DNA from: Candidatus Fusicatenibacter intestinigallinarum
Lineage (GTDB): Bacteria; Bacillota; Clostridia; Lachnospirales; Lachnospiraceae
Reading direction: 5' to 3'
Length of the DNA: 64,000 nucleotides
Assembly (NCBI GenBank): GCA_019119555.1
Contig: DWWU01000006.1
Span: forward strand, 1-64,000
The notes beneath the pieces were generated by a model, which searched no databases, had not been told where the DNA came from, and saw nothing but the letters and a program-made list of their open reading frames with translations. This document shows positions 56,951-64,000 of the stretch, piece after piece. A program made the position numbers and the translations under genes. Within the stretch, counting starts at the first letter, position 1. Every line of letters begins with the position of its first letter.

Positions 56951-59900
56951 ATGTACAGAAAGGTTTCGGCCGATATGAACTTTGTGGAACGCGAAAAGCA
57001 GACAGAGAAGTTCTGGGAAGAGCATGAGATTTTTGAGAAAAGTATGAAGCAGCGGGAGGGAAATCCGTCTTACGTATTTTACGACGGACCGCCGACCGCC
57101 AACGGAAAGCCGCACATCGGCCACGTGGAGACGCGTGTCATCAAAGATATGATTCCCCGTTACCGCACAATGAAAGGGTATATGGTTCCCCGTAAAGCAG
57201 GATGGGATACCCACGGCCTTCCGGTAGAGCTGGAGGTTGAGAAAAAACTCGGTCTCGACGGAAAGGAGCAGATCGAGGAGTACGGTGTGGAGCCGTTTAT
57301 CGAACAGTGCAAGGAGAGCGTCTGGAAATATGAAGGGATGTGGGAAGATTTTTCCCATACCGTCGGGTTCTGGGCGGATATGAAGCATCCGTATGTGACG
57401 TATCACAATGATTTTATCGAGTCCGAGTGGTGGGCGCTGAAGGAGATCTGGAAGAAAGGGCTGCTGTATAAGGGCCATAAGATTGTTCCTTACTGCCCCC
57501 GCTGCGGTACGCCTCTGTCTTCCCACGAGGTAGCACAGGGCTACAAGGATGTCAAGGAGCGCTCTGCAGTCGTTCGCTTCAAAGTGAAGGGCGAGGACGC
57601 GTACTTCCTGGCATGGACCACGACTCCGTGGACGCTGCCGTCCAACGTGGCACTCTGTGTGAATCCGGAAGAGACCTACGTAAAGGCAAAGGCTGCCGAC
57701 GGACATGTTTATTATATGGCCGAGGCTTTGCTGGATACGGTTCTCGGAAAGCTGGCGCAGGAGGACGGAAAGGCTTATGAAATCCTGGAGACTTATCAGG
57801 GTACGGACCTTGAGTACAAAGAATATGAGCCGCTGTTCCCGTACTCCGCGGGACGTCTGAACGGAAAGAAAGCGTTTTATGTGACCTGCGCGGATTATGT
57901 TACTCTGACCGACGGTACCGGCGTTGTCCATATCGCCCCGGCATTCGGTGAGGACGACTCCCAGGTGGGGCGCCGCTATGATCTGCCGTTCGTCCAGATG
58001 GTCAATGAAAAAGGAGAGATGACGGAGGATACTCCGTGGGCCGGAGAATTCTGCAAAAAGGCGGATAAGGAGATTCTGATCGCTCTGGAAAAGGCAGGGC
58101 TGCTGTTTGAGGCGCCGCTGTTTGAGCACAGCTACCCGCACTGCTGGAGATGTGACACTCCGCTGATCTATTATGCCCGCGAGACCTGGTTCATCAAGAT
58201 GACAGCGGTGAAAGAGGATCTGATCCGCAACAACAATACCGTCAACTGGATTCCGGAGAGTATCGGAAAAGGCCGTTTCGGGGACTGGCTGGAGAATGTG
58301 CAGGACTGGGGACTGTCCAGAAACCGTTACTGGGGAACGCCGCTTCCTGTATGGCAGTGTGAATGCGGCCATCAGGAGTGTATCGGAAGCATTCAGGAAC
58401 TGAAGGAAAAATCGGACAATTGTCCGGATGATATTGAACTGCATCGTCCGTACATCGACAAGGTGACGCTCCGGTGCCCGCACTGCGGAAAAGAGATGCG
58501 TCGTGTGCCGGAAGTAATCGACTGCTGGTTTGACAGCGGAGCGATGCCGTTTGCACAGCATCACTATCCGTTTGAAAACAAGGAATTGTTTGAGCAGCAG
58601 TTCCCGGCGCAGTTTATCTCTGAGGCGGTGGATCAGACCCGCGGATGGTTCTACTCTCTGATGGCCATCTCCACGCTGATCTTCGACAAGGCGCCGTATG
58701 AGAACGTTCTGGTTCTCGGCCTGGTACAGGATGAGAACGGACAGAAGATGAGCAAGTCCAAGGGAAATGCTGTAGATCCTTTCGACGCTCTGCAGACCTA
58801 CGGCGCAGACGCAATCCGCTGGTATTTCTATTCCAGCAGCGCCCCGTGGCTGCCGTCCCGCTTCTCAGGAAAGGCCGTTGTGGAAGGCCAGAGAAAATTT
58901 ATGGGAACATTGTGGAACACCTATGCGTTCTTTGTGCTCTATGCGAACATTGACAATTTCGACGCAACAAAATATACGCTGGATTATGACAAACTGTCTG
59001 TGATGGATAAGTGGCTCCTGTCCAGACTGGAATCCACGGTGCAGGCTGTGGATGACAACCTGGCGAATTACAGGATTCCGGAGGCGGCAAAAGCGCTGCA
59101 GTCCTTTGTGGACGATATGAGCAACTGGTATGTCCGCCGGTCCCGTGAGCGTTTCTGGGCGAAGGGAATGGAGCAGGATAAAATCAATGCTTACATGACG
59201 CTGTACACCGCGCTGGTGGATATCAGCAAGACTGCGGCTCCGATGATTCCGTTTATGACAGAGGATATCTATCAGAACCTGGTGAAGAGCATCGACGACG
59301 CGGCTCCGGAAAGTATCCATCTGTGCGACTATCCGGAAGTGAAGACCGAATGGATCGACAGCAAGCTGGAAGAGGATATGTCGGATCTGTTGGAGGTTGT
59401 CGTTATGGGACGCGCCTGCCGGAACACTGCAAACATCAAGAACCGTCAGCCCATCGGCAGAATGCTTGTGAAGAGCGACTTTGTTCTGGATACGTTCTAT
59501 ACGGAGATCATCGCCGACGAGCTGAATGTGAAGAACGTTGAGTTTACCGACGATATCGCGGAGTTTATCTCTTACACCTTCAAGCCGCAGATGCGTACCG
59601 TGGGACCGAAATACGGAAAACTGCTTAACAAGATTAAAACCGCTCTGTCTGAACTGAACGGCAACAGTGCAATGCAGGAGCTGAAATCCACGGGAGAACT
59701 AAAGCTTGACATTGACGGACAGGAAATCGTATTATTAGAAGAGGATCTGCTGATCGACACGGCGCAGATGGAAGGATACGTATCCGAATCCGACAACAGC
59801 ATCACAGTTGTGCTGGACACTAATCTGACGCCGGAGCTGATTGAGGAAGGTTTTGTGCGTGAGCTGATCAGTAAGATTCAGACCATGCGTAAGGAAGCCG

Positions 59901-60097
59901 GCTTTGAAGTTATGGATAAGATCAGAGTCGGTGTAAAGAACAACGACAGAATCATCGAAATCTTCCGGAAACACGGAGATGAGATCCGGTCAGAGGTTCT
60001 CGCAGAGGAGGTTACCGTCGGAGAAACTTCCGGATATGAGAAGGAATGGAACATTAATTCCGAGCACGTAACGCTGTCTGTAGAGCGCCTGAGCTGA
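56951..60097 (+). CDS. ileS: Isoleucyl-tRNA synthetase
   Basis: This 1048-residue class I synthetase charges tRNA-Ile. The signatures are PHIGH in PPTANGKPHIGHVE (HIGH 55-58), the CP1 editing domain (~200-390, AWTTTPWTLPSNVAL), zinc-ribbon-type cysteines in WQCECGHQ and LRCPHCGKEM, KMSKS in GQKMSKSKGNAVDPF and the anticodon-binding C-terminal half. The true start is ATG 56951 after AAGGAGG; the frame runs 65 codons further upstream through the palindrome cluster, but there is no protein similarity there. It is controlled by the T-box. Confidence 0.97.
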   Translation: MYRKVSADMNFVEREKQTEKFWEEHEIFEKSMKQREGNPSYVFYDGPPTANGKPHIGHVETRVIKDMIPRYRTMKGYMVPRKAGWDTHGLPVELEVEKKLGLDGKEQIEEYGVEPFIEQCKESVWKYEGMWEDFSHTVGFWADMKHPYVTYHNDFIESEWWALKEIWKKGLLYKGHKIVPYCPRCGTPLSSHEVAQGYKDVKERSAVVRFKVKGEDAYFLAWTTTPWTLPSNVALCVNPEETYVKAKAADGHVYYMAEALLDTVLGKLAQEDGKAYEILETYQGTDLEYKEYEPLFPYSAGRLNGKKAFYVTCADYVTLTDGTGVVHIAPAFGEDDSQVGRRYDLPFVQMVNEKGEMTEDTPWAGEFCKKADKEILIALEKAGLLFEAPLFEHSYPHCWRCDTPLIYYARETWFIKMTAVKEDLIRNNNTVNWIPESIGKGRFGDWLENVQDWGLSRNRYWGTPLPVWQCECGHQECIGSIQELKEKSDNCPDDIELHRPYIDKVTLRCPHCGKEMRRVPEVIDCWFDSGAMPFAQHHYPFENKELFEQQFPAQFISEAVDQTRGWFYSLMAISTLIFDKAPYENVLVLGLVQDENGQKMSKSKGNAVDPFDALQTYGADAIRWYFYSSSAPWLPSRFSGKAVVEGQRKFMGTLWNTYAFFVLYANIDNFDATKYTLDYDKLSVMDKWLLSRLESTVQAVDDNLANYRIPEAAKALQSFVDDMSNWYVRRSRERFWAKGMEQDKINAYMTLYTALVDISKTAAPMIPFMTEDIYQNLVKSIDDAAPESIHLCDYPEVKTEWIDSKLEEDMSDLLEVVVMGRACRNTANIKNRQPIGRMLVKSDFVLDTFYTEIIADELNVKNVEFTDDIAEFISYTFKPQMRTVGPKYGKLLNKIKTALSELNGNSAMQELKSTGELKLDIDGQEIVLLEEDLLIDTAQMEGYVSESDNSITVVLDTNLTPELIEEGFVRELISKIQTMRKEAGFEVMDKIRVGVKNNDRIIEIFRKHGDEIRSEVLAEEVTVGETSGYEKEWNINSEHVTLSVERLS

Positions 60098-60301
60098 CAG
60101 CTGCCACCCGGCGGTTCACGGGATACGTGGGCCGTCGGGCACAGGCGGTTTTGGAATAAAATAGGAGAACAGAAGCCCGAAGGACAGGTCTGCCGGGAAA
60201 CAGCGGCGGCCGGGAAACCGGGACTGTAAAACTGGAGAAAGAGAGACCGGCAGAATACGGGAAAAAAGAGGCAGCATAGCAGGCCGGAAAAGGAGGAACA
60301 G

Positions 60302-62764
60302 ATGTTAGCTACTCAGTTCAAAAAAGAAACATTCAAGCAGAGTGTCGAGGAAAACGTCAGAAAGCTGTACCGCAAGACCATCGACAATGCCACAGAGCAG
60401 GAAGTCTACCAGGCGGTCTGCTATGCGGTGAAGGACGTTATCATGGACAACTGGCTGAAGACTCAGAATACGATGAACGAAGAAGACCCGAAAATGGTCT
60501 ACTATATGTCTATGGAATTTCTGATGGGCCGTGCGCTCGGCAACAACCTGATCAACCTTACGGCTTATAAGGAAGTGAAGGAAGCCCTGGAGGAGATGGG
60601 ATTTGACCTGAACGTCCTGGAAAATCAGGAGAGAGATCCCGCCCTGGGCAACGGCGGTCTCGGCCGGCTGGCTGCCTGTTTCCTGGATTCTCTGGCGACG
60701 CTCGGTTATCCGGCTTACGGCTGCGGAATCCGTTATCGTTACGGTATGTTCAAGCAGGAGATCAACGATGAGGGATGTCAGATCGAGGTGCCGGATAACT
60801 GGCTGAAAGACGGATATCCGTTCGAACTGCGTCGTCCGGAGTATGCAAAGGAAGTAAAATTCGGCGGCCATGTGGAGATGTATTATGATGAAGCTGCGCA
60901 GCGCACCAATTTCCGCCAGGTAGGCGCGCAGACGGTCCGCGCGATCCCCTACGATATGCCGATTGTAGGATATGACAACAACATGGTAAACACCCTGATG
61001 ATCTGGGATGCTCAGGCGATTGACGATTTCAACCTGGATTCTTTCGATAGGGGAGAGTATGACAAGGCGGTTGAGCAGGAAAATCTTGCCCGCACAATCG
61101 TAGAGGTGCTGTATCCCAACGACAATCACTATGAAGGAAAAGAACTGCGTCTGAAACAGCAGTATTTCTTCATTTCCGCCAGTGTGCAGCGTGCTGTGGC
61201 ACGGTATAAGAGAACCCACGACGATGTCCGGAAACTGTACGAAAAAGTAGCGTTCCAGCTGAACGACACACACCCGACGGTGGCGGTTCCGGAACTGATG
61301 CGTATTCTTATGGATGAGGAAGGACTTGGATGGGATGAGGCCTGGGAGGTTACCACAAAGACCTGTGCGTACACCAACCACACGATCATGTCCGAGGCTC
61401 TGGAAAAATGGCCGGTAGACCTGTTCTCCAGACTGCTTCCGCGTATTTATCAGATTGTGGAAGAGATCAACCGCCGTTTCCTGATCCGGGTGCGCGAGCA
61501 GTATCCGGGAAATGAGGAAAAAGTACGCCAGATGGCGATTATCTACGACGGTCAGGTTCACATGGCACGCCTGGCAATCGTGGGAGGATACTCTGTCAAC
61601 GGCGTTGCGCGTCTTCACACGCAGATTCTGGAAAGACGGGAACTGAAAGACTTCTATGAGATGATGCCGGAGAAATTCAACAATAAGACCAACGGTATCA
61701 CCCAGAGACGTTTCCTGCTTCACGGCAATCCGCTGCTGGCGGACTGGGTAACCGCGCATGTGGGCAAGGGATGGGTCACTGACCTGACGAAGATCAGCCA
61801 GTTGGCGCCCTATGCGGACGACCGTCAGGCACAGCAGGAATTTATGGAGATCAAACGTAGGAACAAGCTTCGCCTGGCGCAGTATATCAAGGAGCACAAC
61901 GGCATTGATGTGGATCCGAATTCCATTTTTGACGTCCAGGTAAAACGTCTCCACGAATATAAGAGACAGTTCATGAACATCCTGCACATCATGTATCTGT
62001 ATGACAAGCTTCAGAAAAATCCGGATATGCCGTTCTACCCGAGAACCTTTATCTTCGGCGCGAAGGCATCCGCAGGCTATGAGAGAGCGAAAGCCATCAT
62101 TCATCTGATCAACTGTGTGGCAGACGTTGTCAACAACGATCCGCTGATCCGCGGAAAGATCAAAGTCGTATTTATTGAAGACTACTGCGTAAGCAATGCG
62201 GAGATGATTTTCGCGGCGGCCGATGTGTCCGAGCAGATTTCCACCGCCAGCAAGGAGGCGTCCGGAACCGGAAACATGAAGTTCATGCTCAACGGCGCGC
62301 TGACTCTTGGCACGATGGACGGCGCGAACGTGGAGATCGTCGAAGAAGTGGGAGAGGAAAATGCGTTTATCTTCGGACTTTCCGCCGACGACATCATCAA
62401 TTATGAAAAGAACTGCAATTATGATCCGATGCGCTATTTCATCAACGATCCGGATATCCATGAGGTTCTGATGGAGCTGATCAGCGGAAAATTCTCCAAA
62501 GGAGACACCAATATGTTCCGCGATCTGTATGACTCTCTGCTGACCGCAAAGGGAGCTCCCCGCGCGGATATGTATTTTATTCTTGCGGACTTCAAGTCCT
62601 ATGCAGCGGCGCAGGAGCGTGTGGAAGACAGATACCGCGATACAGAGAAATGGGCGAGAAGTGCGATTCTCAATGTGGCGCACTCCGGCAAATTCTCTTC
62701 CGACCGGACTATTCAGCAGTATGTGGATGAGATCTGGCATCTGAATAAAATCACAGTAAAATAA
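60302..62764 (+). CDS. glgP: Glycogen/starch/alpha-glucan phosphorylase
   Basis: This 820-residue GT35 enzyme releases glucose 1-phosphate from alpha-1,4-glucans. Conserved stretches include YYMSMEFLMGRALGNNL, DPALGNGGLGRLAACFLDS, AFQLNDTHPTVAVPELMR, RRFLLHGNP, and the PLP-binding lysine in EASGTGNMKFMLNGALTLGT. Length and motifs match the family throughout. AAAGGAGG lies upstream. It ends with a good terminator and is probably a single-gene unit. Confidence 0.97.
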   Translation: MLATQFKKETFKQSVEENVRKLYRKTIDNATEQEVYQAVCYAVKDVIMDNWLKTQNTMNEEDPKMVYYMSMEFLMGRALGNNLINLTAYKEVKEALEEMGFDLNVLENQERDPALGNGGLGRLAACFLDSLATLGYPAYGCGIRYRYGMFKQEINDEGCQIEVPDNWLKDGYPFELRRPEYAKEVKFGGHVEMYYDEAAQRTNFRQVGAQTVRAIPYDMPIVGYDNNMVNTLMIWDAQAIDDFNLDSFDRGEYDKAVEQENLARTIVEVLYPNDNHYEGKELRLKQQYFFISASVQRAVARYKRTHDDVRKLYEKVAFQLNDTHPTVAVPELMRILMDEEGLGWDEAWEVTTKTCAYTNHTIMSEALEKWPVDLFSRLLPRIYQIVEEINRRFLIRVREQYPGNEEKVRQMAIIYDGQVHMARLAIVGGYSVNGVARLHTQILERRELKDFYEMMPEKFNNKTNGITQRRFLLHGNPLLADWVTAHVGKGWVTDLTKISQLAPYADDRQAQQEFMEIKRRNKLRLAQYIKEHNGIDVDPNSIFDVQVKRLHEYKRQFMNILHIMYLYDKLQKNPDMPFYPRTFIFGAKASAGYERAKAIIHLINCVADVVNNDPLIRGKIKVVFIEDYCVSNAEMIFAAADVSEQISTASKEASGTGNMKFMLNGALTLGTMDGANVEIVEEVGEENAFIFGLSADDIINYEKNCNYDPMRYFINDPDIHEVLMELISGKFSKGDTNMFRDLYDSLLTAKGAPRADMYFILADFKSYAAAQERVEDRYRDTEKWARSAILNVAHSGKFSSDRTIQQYVDEIWHLNKITVK

Positions 62765-62774
62765 TGGTTGATAC

Positions 62775-62824
62775 GAACCCGGTACTGGCGTCTCGCAGGC
62801 GCTGCGCCGGGTTCGGTGTTTTTC
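62775..62824 (+). terminator. Terminator after glgP
   Basis: GAACCCGG (62775-62782) and CCGGGTTC (62807-62814) with GTGTTTTT following. Confidence 0.85.
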
Positions 62825-62945
62825 TGCAGCGCAGGCACAGACTTTGCCAGGCGGCCAAAGGCGGCGGGCTCCGGCAAGGAATAGTTTTTGACATTCCAGA
62901 GTGAGTGTGATACACTTAATTCTGTCTATGATGTTGAGCAGACGT

Positions 62946-62972
62946 GTACAGTTCCGTTGGCTGAACTGTTAC
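62946..62972. repeat. Short palindromic MITE copy
   Basis: GTACAGTTCCGTTGGCTGAA with TGTTAC, a 27-bp diverged copy between glgP and the last gene. Confidence 0.75.
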
Positions 62973-63078
62973 GCGGACGCAGCCGTCCGTCCGTTTGTGC
63001 ATGGAAGGCTGCGGCAGCAGTTCAGGAGGCTGTGCTGCTGCGGCTGCAGGCAAACAGAAGCAGAATGAGGTGAAAACA

Positions 63079-64000
63079 TTGGATAAAGCAGAATATCGGA
63101 GCAAGCTGGACCAGCTTACCAGCCTTGCCGATAAAGAGGACTACAAAGGCGCCCTGGCGATTGTGGAATCTGTGGACTGGCGTCGTGTCAAAAGTATACG
63201 AACCCTGTCGATGGTGGCGGATGTTTATGAGGCCAACAAGATGTATCCGGAAGCGAATGATATTCTTCTGCTGGCGTATGATCGTGCTTCCATTGGAAAG
63301 GGGATTCTGTACCGTCTGGTGGAAGTGTCTGTGAAGATGCAGGATTTTGAGAGCGCAGAGGAATATTATGAAGAGTTTGTATCTGTGGCACCTCATGACA
63401 CTTCCAGATATTTGCTCCGCTATAAGATTCTGAGAGGAAAGAAAGCGCCGCTGGATGACCAGATCGAGATGCTGGAAGCCTACAAGGATGCGGAGTTTAC
63501 AGAACGATGGAGCTATGAACTGGCGCTTTTGTACAGCAAAAACGGGCAGACGCAGAAATGTATCGATACCTGCGACGAACTGGAACTCTGGTTCAGTGAA
63601 GGAAAGTATGTGACAAAGGCGCTGGAACTGAAGATGAAATACGCCCCGCTGACACCGTCGCAGCAGATGAAGTATGAGAACGCCGGCGAGGATCTCAGCG
63701 AGAAGCAGGTGGACAGTCTGCTGAACCGTATGGATCAGGCGGGAGCTGCGGTGACTCAGGGTACGGGAGCCCGTGAGGCGGCGGCTGCCCGGGAAACCCA
63801 GGCGGAGGATTCCTCCTACAGAACACCTGCATTTCTTGGAAATACCGTTGATCTTCACAATGAACTGATTCGCAGTATCCGAAACGTATTTCCTGACGTC
63901 AAAAAGAAAGAACAGGAGCAGGCTGCTGAGACGGAGCAGAATGAAAAATCAGAGGAAGATTACGCAGTCAGGGATCTGGAACCGGAACGCATGGATGTGG
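63079..64000 (+). CDS. Helical-repeat protein, TPR-like, partial
   Basis: An open frame runs from TTG 63079 (GTG 63070 is an alternative) to the window edge without a stop. The first ~190 residues consist of helix pairs with TPR-like spacing (LADKEDYKGALAIVESVDW, MVADVYEANKMYPEAND, RLVEVSVKMQDFESAEEYYEEF, ALLYSKNGQTQKCIDTCDELE). A long charged, Ala/Glu-rich segment with EQEQAAETEQNEK-type stretches follows. This suggests a scaffold or regulatory protein. GAGG lies eight bases upstream. The C-terminal domain is beyond the window, so no function can be named. Confidence 0.75.
   Translation, partial: MDKAEYRSKLDQLTSLADKEDYKGALAIVESVDWRRVKSIRTLSMVADVYEANKMYPEANDILLLAYDRASIGKGILYRLVEVSVKMQDFESAEEYYEEFVSVAPHDTSRYLLRYKILRGKKAPLDDQIEMLEAYKDAEFTERWSYELALLYSKNGQTQKCIDTCDELELWFSEGKYVTKALELKMKYAPLTPSQQMKYENAGEDLSEKQVDSLLNRMDQAGAAVTQGTGAREAAAARETQAEDSSYRTPAFLGNTVDLHNELIRSIRNVFPDVKKKEQEQAAETEQNEKSEEDYAVRDLEPERMDV

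Noticed and set aside
60305-62740. Long minus-strand open frame of 811 codons opposite glgP
   Set aside because: It is the antisense shadow of a clearly conserved gene and shows no protein motif or ribosome site.
1-64000. tRNA or rRNA genes
   Set aside because: No GTTCRANNC-type TpsiC arms with matching acceptor stems and no rRNA-like blocks were recognised by eye.

Overview
The window is low-GC Gram-positive chromosome from an anaerobic, spore-forming Firmicute, most likely a Lachnospiraceae gut bacterium; Blautia-like is only a guess. The evidence is the set of sporulation and germination genes (GerA/GerB/GerC-type, spoIIR, spoVT), a T-box ahead of ileS, FabV, DUF6465 and DUF1934 proteins, a Fe-S aldo/keto reductase, strong AGGAGG ribosome sites and Gram-positive polysaccharide-use genes. 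No rRNA, tRNA or CRISPR array was seen.

Layout. 1-600: a truncated IS982-like transposase abuts the 3' end of a broken surface-protein gene. 621-6518: a surface-fibre locus with class C sortase, a pilin-like protein, two proteins with SipW-type signal peptides, two membrane- or wall-anchored proteins and a SipW-like signal peptidase. 6523-11528: DUF3810 membrane protein, TetR regulator, Fe-S aldo/keto reductase and a PAS-GGDEF diguanylate cyclase. 11666-30167: a carbohydrate-use region with GH94 phosphorylase, YesL protein, two sugar-transporter permeases, solute-binding lipoprotein, esterase, YesN/YesM-type two-component system, GH3 glycosidase, serine hydrolase and polysaccharide deacetylase. 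The binding protein and permeases would import an oligosaccharide, GH94 and GH3 would split it, and YesM/YesN would control the system. 30309-37312: CmpB-like membrane protein, a compact type IV pilus-like operon (transglutaminase lipoprotein, PilC, four small pilin-like proteins, PilT) and a divergent SARP-type regulator with a degenerate GGDEF-like tail. 37641-44290: fabV with a FabT-type operator, mecA, a split chromate transporter, DUF6465, GNAT, ispE and a GntR regulator. 44432-51934: gerA/gerB/gerC-type genes, spoIIR, murI, DUF1934, FKBP lipoprotein and spoVT. 52144-64000: deacetylase-like protein, small membrane protein, DEDD exonuclease, D,D-carboxypeptidase, T-box plus ileS, glycogen phosphorylase and a partial gene at the edge.

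The most striking feature is a family of about two dozen short structured repeats scattered through intergenic DNA. Full copies are about 133 bp, carry 16-bp terminal inverted repeats starting GTTAC/GTAAC, and contain three hairpins. Two of them are flanked by exact 8-bp direct repeats, which marks them as miniature transposable elements (MITEs). The GTAA-like ends and 8-bp duplication fit IS66-type transposition. Other copies are reduced to a 28-bp palindrome. Single copies lie inside a terminator loop, inside the D,D-carboxypeptidase signal-peptide coding region, and across the stop codons of two genes. A second, unrelated 161-bp near-palindrome precedes fabV, and a third compact hairpin cluster lies between the T-box and ileS.
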